DNA of 64,000 nt from Trichocoleus desertorum ATA4-8-CV12. Lineage in GTDB: Bacteria > Cyanobacteriota > Cyanobacteriia > FACHB-46. Positions 8,404 through 17,286 of this stretch are shown here, piece after piece; within the stretch, counting starts at the first letter, position 1; each line of letters begins with the position of its first letter. The stretch lies in contig JAHHIL010000005.1 of assembly GCA_019358975.1 (NCBI GenBank), forward strand, positions 62,001-126,000. Direction: 5' to 3'. A program made the translations under genes and the position numbers. The notes beneath the pieces were generated by a model that saw only the letters and a list, made by a program, of their open reading frames with translations, was not told the origin of the DNA and ran no database searches.

Positions 8404-9617
8404 TTACGAATGATCTGATCTAATTGAAGGGCCCGCTTTTCAAATGTATGATCTTTGAGGGTTCGAGCCTGTCCTGCTTGGGCGATCGCTACTCGCTCTT
8501 GAGGATGCTCAAGTAACCACTCAACTTTTTCAACACATTCATCAGCAGATTGATAAGTTACTACTTCGTTGTCAGGATCAAACAATTCTGCAAGGTTTTC
8601 TTTCCAATCTGTGACCAAACATGTCCCTACTCCAGTAGCTTCAAACAAACGCATATTAGAAGCTGAGCGAGGTGAAATATTAATATGATTATTGAACGTT
8701 ATTTTGGAGTTTTGAAGTGTTTGAAACATTTCAAGGCCAAAGACAGCAGGCTTTATAAAAGGGCGTAACCGAGGGCTAACTATCTGTGTTGGCATACTAC
8801 CTTGTGAAGCAAATTTACCTATTTTAGGTAGCTTCCTCAACCAACTTTGCGATATACCTATTCTTTGTAATCCTTGCATGAATCTGTAAATCTTATTTTG
8901 CAATAGTACCTTTAACTCACTATTCCATTGATGAAAGGTGCTAGGTGAGTATATTTCTATTGCAAGCTCATTAACTAGCTTCTCTAAAATCAGTTCTCGT
9001 TCAGAATGGTATTTATAGTTGGAAACAATTTGGCCAATAAAAGAGAAATTAATTGTTGGTTGACTATATCTGTCGATACGCTCAAGTAATCGGGAATCAA
9101 AAGCGTGATTAATATGTTCGCTTAAGTGCCCCATTCTTTGAAATTGTGCGACTAGCTCCGGAACACATGATAGAACAACATCATATGCTTGAAAGACAGT
9201 TGCATCTTCATAAGGTGCACCACACCAACCCATCACTAACTTAATAGATGGGCAAACCTGCCGTATCTCTTTAAGCCATGCATAACTAAATGTAGAGTAG
9301 TCCTCCATAAACAAAATTTCTGGTTGAAAGCTTTTAACTTGTTCAAAAGTGATATCCAAAAGCCAATTACCTAGGCTAAATTCTAATCCCCTTTCTAAAG
9401 CCCAACTCATCTGAAGGGGTTTTGCATTGGCCAAAACCTCCATCATTTCATAGCCAAAAGGAGTAAGAGCATGAGACCAAAAATCGCTCCAGCCAAAAGC
9501 ATCGTAATCTAGTCTTGACTTTTGTTCATGATGACAAGTACTAAGAAGATCAGAATAGCTATTGTAAAATCTTTTCAAATATGCTGGATAAGCAGTAGTA
9601 ATTTTTAATATTCTCAT
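8391..9617 (-). CDS. CgeB-like glycosyltransferase (GT-B fold)
   Basis: 408 residues. No recognised N-terminal motif apart from MRILKITTAYPAY, but the C-terminal 100 residues carry the Glyco_trans_1_2/CgeB pattern: NNHINISPRSASNMRLFEAT near residue 310-325, GTCLVTDWKENLAELFDP near 330, and a final helix with AGQARTLKDHTFEKRA. These residues bind the nucleotide sugar in GT-B enzymes. A gap of about 140 bases with no gene follows upstream, so it may be the first gene of a sub-operon. It keeps one HIP1 site (near 8484), the only one in several kilobases. Donor and acceptor are unknown. Confidence 0.8.
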   Translation of the reverse strand: MRILKITTAYPAYLKRFYNSYSDLLSTCHHEQKSRLDYDAFGWSDFWSHALTPFGYEMMEVLANAKPLQMSWALERGLEFSLGNWLLDITFEQVKSFQPEILFMEDYSTFSYAWLKEIRQVCPSIKLVMGWCGAPYEDATVFQAYDVVLSCVPELVAQFQRMGHLSEHINHAFDSRLLERIDRYSQPTINFSFIGQIVSNYKYHSERELILEKLVNELAIEIYSPSTFHQWNSELKVLLQNKIYRFMQGLQRIGISQSWLRKLPKIGKFASQGSMPTQIVSPRLRPFIKPAVFGLEMFQTLQNSKITFNNHINISPRSASNMRLFEATGVGTCLVTDWKENLAELFDPDNEVVTYQSADECVEKVEWLLEHPQERVAIAQAGQARTLKDHTFEKRALQLDQIIRKWLL

Positions 9618-9759
9618 TTTAATTTTCTAGATTAGACAAAGAAATAATATTTTCGATGAAATAATATTCGTGGTTGAGTATTTTGATTTAACTCTTAATT
9701 TAGAGAAAAAGTGCTTAATCTTGAATTCGGATTGGGTTGAATATACTATATCTGTGTTT

Positions 9760-10473
9760 CTAATCGCTGAATTTATCTAAAATCTCTCCATTTTTATTTA
9801 TAACTATGTAATTGAAATTTTCCTTCCATAACAACATGTTGACAAATAAATCTCGGTTTTTATGAACCAGATCTTGAAAGGGATTTTTCCAGCGAGAATG
9901 AAACTGACGAAAGAAGTAGTCAGTACCTAAATCTCGTCTTTCGCTATCTTGCCATTCAATAAAAATTAAAGTGTTGTACACTAACTGGACATGCCACTTG
10001 TGATGATCATGCAACTTCGTGAAGTTAAACATCACATCTGAGAGCTTTGACGGTGTCTCAATATATCCTCGTTTTCCAATGCGCATTATTTCCCGACAGG
10101 CTTTAGCCGGATCAGAGACATGCTCTAAAACATGTGAACAATAAACAAAATCAAACTCGTTGTCCTGAAAGGGAGTTTGCTCAACGCTGCAAATAGTAAG
10201 TGGCCGAGAATCCCGTTTGAGTTTCTCAGTTCTATGAGTAGTAGAACCTTCGTAGCGATCTGCTAAATGAGTTGCTAAAGGAAATGGATAACCTCCACTA
10301 CCAATATCAAGAACTTTTTCGTCTGGCTTTATATTAAAATTAATATACTTTGTTTGGTATGAATACCGATCTAGTTCGGGTCCATATCCTCTTTTTAGTG
10401 ACTTGAGTGAGAATGGTAGTGCTTCCTTTAAATAACCTTTTATTTTATATTCAAACTGAACTAATTGGTTCAT
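9760..10473 (-). CDS. Class I SAM-dependent methyltransferase (Methyltransf_11 type)
   Basis: 237 residues from ATG 10473. This start has GGAGAAA 4-10 bases upstream and overlaps the preceding stop codon as ATGA, a common coupling arrangement. SAM motif I is VLDIGSGGYPFPLATHLA near residue 52, motif IV is FDFVYCSHVLEHVSDPAKAC near residue 108-125, then GKRGYIETPS near 140. The SHVLEHVSDP element is typical of methyltransferases acting on small molecules or sugars in glycan clusters. C-terminal residues are of unknown function. The pair with the next upstream gene suggests both modify the same glycan (inference). Confidence 0.83.
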   Translation of the reverse strand: MNQLVQFEYKIKGYLKEALPFSLKSLKRGYGPELDRYSYQTKYINFNIKPDEKVLDIGSGGYPFPLATHLADRYEGSTTHRTEKLKRDSRPLTICSVEQTPFQDNEFDFVYCSHVLEHVSDPAKACREIMRIGKRGYIETPSKLSDVMFNFTKLHDHHKWHVQLVYNTLIFIEWQDSERRDLGTDYFFRQFHSRWKNPFQDLVHKNRDLFVNMLLWKENFNYIVINKNGEILDKFSD

Positions 10474-11201
10474 GGCTTTCTCCAAGCACAAGTTTTCCAA
10501 AAATAGTGATTGTAAGGACCTGGGCCAGAAAAGTCATATTTTCTCCAGCCTTTGTCGTATAGGTATTCATGTATATAAGAGTAATGTGATCGTTCTGCAT
10601 TATCTAATAAGATAAAACCATTTTGTTTTACTTTAGAAAATGCATGATGAAAGCATGATGGCCGTGAACGACCGTCAATTAAAACCACATCAAAATAATT
10701 ATCTTGATATTTTTCTATACTGCTAGCATAGCCCCTAAATGATTTCTCACAAAATATGTCTGAACTTGAAATGTATGAGCCTGGATCGGCACTATTTTTA
10801 ATGGTGGAAGCTAAGTTTGATTCTGGTTCTATTAGATGGAGTTGGCAATTTGTATAATCTTTTACTTTTAAGTAATTTGAAACCTTTAAATACCAACTTT
10901 TATCATGCTCAACCGAGACTACTTCCTCTGCTCTTTTACTAAAAAAAACAGTAGAACCGCCTGAGCCATATTCAAAGACGCTCATATGTTTCATTAAGAT
11001 TTTCTCTAGAAAATTTATAGCTGGAAATGTTATCCAGGGCTGTTCATCTTCTAAGGGATTTGCAAGGGCTTGTAAACTGTGTTCCCATCGAGGGAAATAG
11101 CGCAAATCCTGGCTGTAAGAATGTTCTGGATTTGATGCTTTTAACTTAATAGATTCTTGTATATAAATATAAGAATTTTTAATTTTTTTGAATGGTAGCA
11201 T
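10470..11201 (-). CDS. SAM-dependent methyltransferase-like protein
   Basis: 243 residues. SAM-binding-like motif SVFEYGSGGSTVFFSKRAEEVVSVEHD is split here as VFEYGSGGST near residue 73 and VVSVEHDKSW near 92; a strand-4 aspartate lies in FDVVLIDGRSRPSC near residue 168, followed by NGFILLDNAERSHY near 192. This pattern matches the group annotated as class I methyltransferases with VEHD (Methyltransf_24-like). The gene starts 14 bases after the ABC ATPase stop. It is AT-rich and free of HIP1. Whether it transfers a methyl group or has another SAM-linked role cannot be decided from sequence. Confidence 0.75.
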   Translation of the reverse strand: MLPFKKIKNSYIYIQESIKLKASNPEHSYSQDLRYFPRWEHSLQALANPLEDEQPWITFPAINFLEKILMKHMSVFEYGSGGSTVFFSKRAEEVVSVEHDKSWYLKVSNYLKVKDYTNCQLHLIEPESNLASTIKNSADPGSYISSSDIFCEKSFRGYASSIEKYQDNYFDVVLIDGRSRPSCFHHAFSKVKQNGFILLDNAERSHYSYIHEYLYDKGWRKYDFSGPGPYNHYFWKTCAWRKP

Positions 11202-11215
11202 CGTTAAGGGGAGGT

Positions 11216-12511
11216 TTAATGTGATGTTGAAAAATAGTGGTCAACTAAAAAAAATCCTTGGCTTTCTGGCGGTATTTTGCCAGTATCGTAATAATCCCCT
11301 GCTTCGATATCAAAAAATCCTGCATTTTGTACCCAATCAGCAACAATGCCGTTGATGGCACAGTAAATTGTAAATGCATATCTTCCCGGCATAAGCGGTA
11401 ATTTCTCAATGCATACTTTTATGGACTCATTATCCGGTGTTATCTCCGATAAGTTCTGATCTAACATTTCACTGCTTAACAGGGTTATCCTTTCACCGAA
11501 CTGGTTGTCGATTCCTATTGCAAGATGTACATTTTTGATTATTTGATTCAGATAATTCCTGTAGTTGAATAGAATCTGCACATCCTGGCCACTGTAGAAT
11601 GAATTAACACTCTCCCCATTGAGATCCTGAAGAGAAACGGAGGTGAATCTGATATGGCCGCTTCCTTGTCTATCGTTTCTATTATTTAGTAATATTTGAG
11701 GTGAATTAGAGAACTCACTGATGTACTTGCTGACTGTAAAATCTGTTTTATCATCTACCAAGACTTCTCCTTCTTTGAGCAGGATCGCTCGTTGGCATAG
11801 ATTTTGTATTGCTGCCATTTGATGGCTGACAAATAAAACTGTTCTTCCTTCTTTATGTGCTACATCACTCATTTTTCCTAAGCACTTTTTCTGAAAAATA
11901 GAATCACCGACTGCCAAGACTTCATCTACAATCAACGTTTCTGATTCCAAATGAGCAGCAACGGCGAATGCAAGACGGACATACATTCCAGAAGAGTAGT
12001 GCTTAACTGGGGTATCTAAGAACTTCTTTACCTCAGCAAAGGCCACGATCTCATCAAATTTTTTTTTAATCTCAGCTTTGCTCATGCCAAGAATGGCACC
12101 GTTGAGATATATATTTTCGCGGCCTGTCAATTCTGGGTGGAAACCTGTGCCTACTTCTAACAAACTGGCAACACGGCCTTTGGTCGAAATACGGCCTGTT
12201 GTAGGTTCAGTGATTCGGCTTAATAGTTTCAGAAGTGTAGATTTTCCAGCGCCGTTGCGACCGATGATGCCAACGCGCTCGCCTTGCTTAATTTCAAATG
12301 ACACATCTTTGAGTGCCCAAAATTCCTCTTTTGTAGGTGAGAGAGGTTGTTGAGCAAAAGGATTGAGGATTCGACGACCAACAGATTTAGCACCATCAGC
12401 AAGCACATCTCTCAGGGCTGTGTAGCGCGATCGCCCCTGCTGCTGATGCCCAATAATATATTTTTTGCCTAAATTTTCAACTCGAATGACTGTATCAGAC
12501 ACACCCGTCAT
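11216..12511 (-). CDS. wzt: Polysaccharide ABC exporter ATPase with C-terminal ligand domain (Wzt type)
   Basis: 431 residues. The N-terminal nucleotide-binding domain has Walker A GRNGAGKSTLLKLL near residue 90, the polysaccharide-exporter region VASLLEVGTGFHPELTGRENI near 120, signature HYSSGMYVRLAFAVA near 180, Walker B ESETLIVDEVLAVGD near 195-208 and the switch histidine in LFVSHQM near 230. Residues about 285-431 form an extra beta-rich domain of the Wzt C-terminal type, ending LPLMPGRYAFTIYCAI and VADWVQNAGFFDIE. In characterised Wzt proteins this domain binds the modified non-reducing end of the finished polymer. Six bases separate it from the permease gene. Methyltransferase genes directly downstream make a methylated end cap a plausible export signal (inference). 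Confidence 0.92.
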   Translation of the reverse strand: MTGVSDTVIRVENLGKKYIIGHQQQGRSRYTALRDVLADGAKSVGRRILNPFAQQPLSPTKEEFWALKDVSFEIKQGERVGIIGRNGAGKSTLLKLLSRITEPTTGRISTKGRVASLLEVGTGFHPELTGRENIYLNGAILGMSKAEIKKKFDEIVAFAEVKKFLDTPVKHYSSGMYVRLAFAVAAHLESETLIVDEVLAVGDSIFQKKCLGKMSDVAHKEGRTVLFVSHQMAAIQNLCQRAILLKEGEVLVDDKTDFTVSKYISEFSNSPQILLNNRNDRQGSGHIRFTSVSLQDLNGESVNSFYSGQDVQILFNYRNYLNQIIKNVHLAIGIDNQFGERITLLSSEMLDQNLSEITPDNESIKVCIEKLPLMPGRYAFTIYCAINGIVADWVQNAGFFDIEAGDYYDTGKIPPESQGFFLVDHYFSTSH

Positions 12512-12517
12512 TCCTAC

Positions 12518-13348
12518 TTAAATTACGTCTGCAAACGTGCGCTCGGTTTGGCGGAAGTACCAAATGCCACTCAGCAACAGTAGCGCAACTAGACCTGTTG
12601 AGAGCATAAATCCTGGCCAGTACAACTGAGCCTCACCTCCTAAGATTGCCCAACGAAAGCCATCAATAACACCCACCATTGGGTTAATTGAGTAGAGCAG
12701 TCGCCATTGTGGTGGCACGATGCTGCTGCTGAAGCCTACGGGGGAGATATAGAGGCCGAATTGCACAATAAACGGCACAATGTAGCGGAAATCGCGGTAC
12801 TTCACGTTTAGAGCTGCCAGCCATAAACCTGCCCCCATCGCAGCGGCAAAGGCCAGCAGAATAAATAGAGGCAAAGTTACAATTCGCCAATCTGGTACAA
12901 AGTTGAACCAAATCATTAAGGCCAGCAAAATTATTCCAGAGATCAGAAAGTCTACAAAGCTAACGATTACAGCGCTGGAAGGCACAATCAGCCGGGGAAA
13001 GTAAACCTTAGAAATCAGATTGGAATTAACAATGAGGCTATTGCTACACTCGGCTAAGGCACTGGCAAAAAACTGCCAAGGTAGCATGGCAGCAAAGACT
13101 AAGATTGGGTAGGGCGCACCGCCAGATGGTAGCTTAGCCAGATTGCCAAAGACGATGGTGAACACAATCATGGTGAGGAAGGGGCGAATCAATGCCCAAG
13201 CAATGCCAATTACGGTTTGCTTATAACGGACCAGGATGTCTCGCCAAGCCAAGAAGTAAAATAACTCTCGGTATCGCCAGAGGTCTTTCCAATATTGACT
13301 CTCTGTACGACCTGCTTCAATGATCAGTTCTGGAGGATGTGGACTCAT
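12518..13348 (-). CDS. wzm: Polysaccharide ABC exporter permease (Wzm type)
   Basis: 276 residues with the ABC-2 permease layout: a cytoplasmic N-terminus with YWKDLWRYRELFYFLAWRDILVRYKQT near residue 18-45 (the coupling region), then six hydrophobic segments. Motifs ALIRPFLTMIVFTIVFG near 55, YPILVFAAMLPWQFFASAL near 80, LNVKYRDFRYIVPF near 180 and YSINPMVGVIDGFRWAILG near 215 are typical of Wzm/TagG exporters. It is the most upstream gene of the minus-strand cluster. About 160 bases separate it from the divergent gene at 13513, so the cluster promoter is likely there, although I see no certain -10/-35 pair. Confidence 0.92.
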   Translation of the reverse strand: MSPHPPELIIEAGRTESQYWKDLWRYRELFYFLAWRDILVRYKQTVIGIAWALIRPFLTMIVFTIVFGNLAKLPSGGAPYPILVFAAMLPWQFFASALAECSNSLIVNSNLISKVYFPRLIVPSSAVIVSFVDFLISGIILLALMIWFNFVPDWRIVTLPLFILLAFAAAMGAGLWLAALNVKYRDFRYIVPFIVQFGLYISPVGFSSSIVPPQWRLLYSINPMVGVIDGFRWAILGGEAQLYWPGFMLSTGLVALLLLSGIWYFRQTERTFADVI

Positions 13349-13512
13349 AGACGGGCAAAGTGAGCGAGTAAGAGTGGGGGCGATCGCTCGATATGAATAT
13401 TAGAGTAACTTGATTCTGAGAATGCCCTAGAATCTAGCTCAAGCGATCGCCTTGGCGAGTTTTTCAGTAGTTTGCAGCCTGAATCCGGTAGCTAAAGTTG
13501 TAACTAGGACAA

Positions 13513-14313
13513 ATGATGGTGTTCTCTCGGCAAGCTTGGGGCCAGCTGATTGGTCCTTCCCTAGTTGCATTAGCCTGTGCCGCTGTTATTGGGGCCACGC
13601 AATTGCCGCAACTAAGAAAGATCAGTACCAAAACCAGTACGGCTCCCGTGGCGGTTCTGAACCGAGAACTTGCGGCGGAGAAGTTGCGCCTCAACTTGCT
13701 AGAAAAGCTACCGACCTTCGGATTCAGTAACTTGCTAGCAGATTGGGTCTTCTTAAATTTTTTGCAATACTTTGGTGATGATGAAGCCCGAGAAAAAACT
13801 GGTTATGAGTTAAGCCCAGAATATTTTGAGGTTATTCTCAGCCGCGATCCCTATTTCTTAGATGGTTACTTCTTTCTCTCTAGCAGTACCTCCTTATTTG
13901 CAGGTATGCCAGAGCGTTCTGTTGACATTATGAACCGAAGCTTGCAACGTCTCTCTCCCAAGGTCCCTCCTAATGCTTACTATGTGTGGCGTTACAAGGG
14001 AACTGATGAACTGTTATTTTTAGGTGACTCCAAGGCAGCGCAGCACTCTTTTGAGATGGCAGCAAATTGGGCTAGTACTTATACAGACTCAGAGAGTCAA
14101 AGCATCGCTGCATTTTCGCGGCGCACCGCTCAGTTTTTAGCTCGTAATCCTCGAAGTAAGTTTGCTCAGGTGGCAACGTGGTCCCAAGTTTTAAGCAATG
14201 CCACCGATGACCGTACTCGTCAGATTGCGGTTAAACGGATTCGGGCTTTAGGCGGAGATGTGATCACAGGCCCAGATGGAACATCCAGGATTAAGTCACC
14301 CCCACGAGATTAA
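13513..14313 (+). CDS. Conserved cyanobacterial membrane-anchored protein
   Basis: 266 residues; I recognise no named family. One N-terminal membrane segment (IGPSLVALACAAVIGATQLP, residues about 12-33) is followed by a largely helical soluble region. Several short motifs look conserved in type: LPTFGFSNLLADWVFLNFLQYFGDD near residue 65-90, FLDGYFFLSSSTSLFAGMPE near 118 and YYVWRYKGTDELLFLGD near 155. Spacing of helices from about 100 to 240 is reminiscent of TPR repeats (AAQHSFEMAANWA). Two ATG codons are adjacent at the start. It is divergent from the exporter genes and followed by pabC. No function can be claimed. Confidence 0.75.
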   Translation: MMVFSRQAWGQLIGPSLVALACAAVIGATQLPQLRKISTKTSTAPVAVLNRELAAEKLRLNLLEKLPTFGFSNLLADWVFLNFLQYFGDDEAREKTGYELSPEYFEVILSRDPYFLDGYFFLSSSTSLFAGMPERSVDIMNRSLQRLSPKVPPNAYYVWRYKGTDELLFLGDSKAAQHSFEMAANWASTYTDSESQSIAAFSRRTAQFLARNPRSKFAQVATWSQVLSNATDDRTRQIAVKRIRALGGDVITGPDGTSRIKSPPRD

Positions 14314-14399
14314 TCAAGTCTAGCGAGCACCATTGATCCCCGTTTGCTCGGAACTGTAAGATTTGTCTGGATCTTCTTCAACTAGGGTCAGGCGGGCAG

Positions 14400-15215
14400 T
14401 TGCTGAACTTGAACTCGCAATTTTTCTGGTACGCTGGGGAACTGGTTTGTGCTGGCTCTGTGACGCTGCCTGTGGATGAACCAGGGCTGCTCTATGGTGC
14501 TACTCTCTTTACGACATTGCGGATTTACTCCCAATCATTAGAAGCACCGTTAACCAACTGGGCAGGACATTGCCAGCGGTTAAAGCGGAGTTTGCGATCG
14601 CTCGGTTGGCAAGCTCCAAACTGGCAACGAGTGCGGCAAGGAGCTGAGGCTTTAATCCCTTACTTTCCCGTTCTTCGGATTACGCTGTTTCCCGATGGTC
14701 GGGAGTGGATTACTGGGCGATCGCTCCCTGCAAGCTTGGGTGAATGGCAACAGCAAGGAATTGTAGCTTGGTTGGCTGAATCTTCTCGGTTTGAGCGATC
14801 GCTACCCGTACATAAAACAGGAAATTACTTACCAGCATGGCTAGCTCGGCAAAGCGCTATGCAGAAGGGGGCACAAGAAGCGATTTTGGTGAATCATCAG
14901 GGAGATTGGCTAGAAACTAGTACGGGCAATCTCTGGGGATGGCTTGATGGCGATTGGTGGACTCCCCCCCTAAAGGCAGGAATTTTACCTGGACTGATGC
15001 GATCGCAGCTAATTTCTTGGTTGATGAGCCAGAATAGGACAATAAGAGAAGAACCTTGGTGTCTGGATCTGGTAATGGAGTTTGAGGCGATCGCCTACTG
15101 TAATAGCGTAGTAGAAATCGTCCCGATTCACGGAATTCTGAGACATCACTCTCAGCTTGCCTATGACCCCACCCATCAAGGTTTTCAGCAATTGCGGGGG
15201 CTTTTCCTGGGTTGA
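14400..15215 (+). CDS. pabC: Aminodeoxychorismate lyase / class IV aminotransferase
   Basis: 271 residues of the PLP-dependent fold-type IV family. PabC converts 4-amino-4-deoxychorismate to p-aminobenzoate and pyruvate for folate synthesis. Visible landmarks: GLLYGATLFTTLRIYS near residue 30-45, the PLP lysine in VHKTGNYLPAWLARQ near residue 140, EAILVNHQGDWLETSTGNLW near 160-180 and the phosphate-binding AGILPGLMRSQLISW near 193-208. The TTG start at 14400 follows AGGCGGGCAG and is preferred because no later Met fits the conserved N-terminus. Branched-chain or D-amino acid aminotransferase is the main alternative; the short length and divergent N-terminus favour PabC. Confidence 0.75.
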   Translation: MLNLNSQFFWYAGELVCAGSVTLPVDEPGLLYGATLFTTLRIYSQSLEAPLTNWAGHCQRLKRSLRSLGWQAPNWQRVRQGAEALIPYFPVLRITLFPDGREWITGRSLPASLGEWQQQGIVAWLAESSRFERSLPVHKTGNYLPAWLARQSAMQKGAQEAILVNHQGDWLETSTGNLWGWLDGDWWTPPLKAGILPGLMRSQLISWLMSQNRTIREEPWCLDLVMEFEAIAYCNSVVEIVPIHGILRHHSQLAYDPTHQGFQQLRGLFLG

Positions 15216-15218
15216 TTG

Positions 15219-15244
15219 TTAACCTGATTCTGAAATTAGGTTAA
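15219..15244 (+). promoter_or_regulatory. Inverted repeat between pabC and ftsH
   Basis: Arms TTAACCT and AGGTTAA flank a 12-base AT-rich spacer about 65 bases upstream of the ftsH start. It begins just after the pabC stop. There is no T run after it, so a terminator is less likely than an operator or folded leader. Function is unknown. Confidence 0.3.
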
Positions 15245-15308
15245 TATTAGTTAACAAAGCAAATTTGAAAAAAGTCCCCGCAACTTACAACTAGGAGGAT
15301 TGACCTCA

Positions 15309-17147
15309 GTGAACAAACGGTGGAGAAATGCGGGACTGTACGCGCTTCTAGCAATTGTGGTGGTTGCACTGGCAACTGCACTCTTTGATAAGCAACCCCA
15401 GAGTCGAGAGACGTGGCGATACAGTCAGTTTATTCAAGAAGTTGAAGGCAATCGAGTAGAAAAAGTCAGCCTTAGCTCCGATCGCTCCAGAGCTTTAGTC
15501 ACAGCTCAAGACGGTAGTAAGGTTTTGGTTAATCTGCCCAGCGATCCTGAGCTGATTGATACTTTGACTAAAAATAATGTTGATATCTCAGTTCTGCCTC
15601 AAACCGACGATGGCTTCTGGCTCAAGGCCTTGAGCAGTCTATTCTTCCCAGTCTTATTGCTGGTTGGTTTGTTCTTCCTACTGCGTCGTGCCCAAAACGG
15701 CCCTGGTAGCCAAGCGATGAACTTTGGTAAATCCAAGGCTAGAGTCCAAATGGAGCCTCAAACCCAGGTTACCTTTGGCGATGTCGCGGGAATTGACCAG
15801 GCAAAACTAGAACTAAATGAAGTTGTAGATTTTCTTAAAAACGCCGATCGCTTTACCGCCGTTGGAGCCAAGATTCCTAAGGGTGTGCTGCTAGTCGGCC
15901 CTCCGGGAACAGGTAAAACCCTGCTGGCTCGTGCAGTGGCGGGTGAAGCAGGTGTGCCTTTCTTCTCCATCTCTGGTTCAGAGTTTGTAGAGATGTTCGT
16001 AGGCGTGGGTGCTTCTCGCGTCCGTGACCTCTTCGAGCAAGCCAAAGCCAATGCTCCCTGTATCGTCTTTATTGATGAAATTGATGCGGTTGGTCGGCAG
16101 CGGGGTGCGGGTCTAGGTGGTGGCAACGACGAGCGGGAACAGACCCTCAACCAGTTGCTGACCGAAATGGATGGCTTTGAAGGCAACAATGGCATTATTG
16201 TGATTGCGGCAACCAACCGCCCAGACGTATTAGATTCAGCGCTGTTGCGTCCGGGTCGCTTCGACCGTCAAGTTGTCGTCGATCGCCCTGATTTTGCCGG
16301 TCGTTCAGAAATTTTGCGGGTGCATGCTCGTGGCAAAACCTTAGCTAAGGATGTGGACTTAGACCGGATTGCGCGTCGTACCCCTGGGTTCACTGGTGCT
16401 GACCTGTCTAACCTGCTAAATGAAGCGGCAATTCTAGCGGCGCGTCGGAACTTAACCGAAATCTCGATGGATGAAGTTAACGATGCGATCGATCGCGTCT
16501 TGGCAGGTCCAGAGAAGAAAGACCGGGTGATGAGCGAGAAGCGCAAGCAGCTAGTGGCTTATCACGAAGCAGGTCACGCACTTGTTGGTGCCCTGATGCC
16601 AGATTACGACCCCGTGCAAAAGATCAGCATTATTCCTCGTGGTCGTGCAGGTGGTCTGACTTGGTTCACTCCTAGTGAAGACCGCATGGATTCTGGTCTC
16701 TACAGCCGCTCCTATTTGCAAAACCAGATGGCGGTAGCTTTAGGTGGCCGTATTGCTGAAGAAATCATCTTTGGCGAAGAAGAAGTGACGACTGGTGCAG
16801 CCAGCGACCTACAACAAGTGGCTCGTGTGGCTCGCCAAATGGTAACTCGCTTCGGCATGAGCGATCGCCTCGGCCCCGTTGCGTTGGGTCGCCAACAAGG
16901 CAACATGTTCCTGGGAAGAGATATTGCTGCTGAGCGGGACTTCTCGGAAGAGACTGCTGCCACGATTGACGACGAAGTTCGTAACTTGGTTGAGCAAGCA
17001 TATCGTCGCTCTAAGTCAGTTTTGATCGAGAACCGTCACGTCTTAGATCAGCTAGCAGACATGCTGGTTGAGAAAGAAACGGTGGATGCGGAAGAGTTGC
17101 AAGAGTTGCTTGGCAACAATGACGTGAAGATCGCAGCGATCGCGTAA
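15309..17147 (+). CDS. ftsH: ATP-dependent zinc metalloprotease FtsH (cyanobacterial FtsH3 type)
   Basis: 612 residues from GTG 15309, which lies 10 bases after AGGAGG; a TTG at 15300 is too close to that site. Two N-terminal membrane segments ([17 protein letters not shown] and [15 protein letters not shown]) flank the small lumenal/periplasmic domain. Then come Walker A GPPGTGKT near residue 200, Walker [12 protein letters not shown] near 255, the second region of homology with RPGRFDRQV near 318, and the zinc site HEAGH near 420. The N-terminus and C-terminus closely resemble the Synechocystis Slr1604 (FtsH3) type, which forms hetero-complexes with FtsH1 or FtsH2 in membrane protein quality control. 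The C-terminus ends [11 protein letters not shown] clear terminator follows. Confidence 0.95.
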   Translation: MNKRWRNAGLYALLAIVVVALATALFDKQPQSRETWRYSQFIQEVEGNRVEKVSLSSDRSRALVTAQDGSKVLVNLPSDPELIDTLTKNNVDISVLPQTDDGFWLKALSSLFFPVLLLVGLFFLLRRAQNGPGSQAMNFGKSKARVQMEPQTQVTFGDVAGIDQAKLELNEVVDFLKNADRFTAVGAKIPKGVLLVGPPGTGKTLLARAVAGEAGVPFFSISGSEFVEMFVGVGASRVRDLFEQAKANAPCIVFIDEIDAVGRQRGAGLGGGNDEREQTLNQLLTEMDGFEGNNGIIVIAATNRPDVLDSALLRPGRFDRQVVVDRPDFAGRSEILRVHARGKTLAKDVDLDRIARRTPGFTGADLSNLLNEAAILAARRNLTEISMDEVNDAIDRVLAGPEKKDRVMSEKRKQLVAYHEAGHALVGALMPDYDPVQKISIIPRGRAGGLTWFTPSEDRMDSGLYSRSYLQNQMAVALGGRIAEEIIFGEEEVTTGAASDLQQVARVARQMVTRFGMSDRLGPVALGRQQGNMFLGRDIAAERDFSEETAATIDDEVRNLVEQAYRRSKSVLIENRHVLDQLADMLVEKETVDAEELQELLGNNDVKIAAIA

Positions 17148-17205
17148 GCCCCAGTTAGGCATAAGCAACATCGCTCCGAAAACGGTTAACCCTCCTTAAA
17201 ATTGC

Positions 17206-17257
17206 AGAGTCGAGGTCAGTCCTGAAATTCTCAGGTTTTGAGCCTCGACTCTTTTTA
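17206..17257 (+). terminator. Rho-independent terminator of ftsH
   Basis: Stem GAGTCGAGG / CCTCGACTC with an inner hairpin (CCTGA/TCAGG) and a following run TTTTTA. It lies 60 bases after the ftsH stop codon and before the convergent DUF2382 gene. Confidence 0.85.
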
Positions 17258-17286
17258 TGATTTGATTTTATTTTTGTGATTTGGGA

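Noticed and set aside
13452-13730. Plus and minus frames around 13450-13730
   Set aside because: They overlap the start of the supported gene at 13513 in other frames.
15758-16216. 152-residue minus-strand frame inside ftsH
   Set aside because: Ser/Thr/Pro-rich antisense shadow of conserved AAA motifs.
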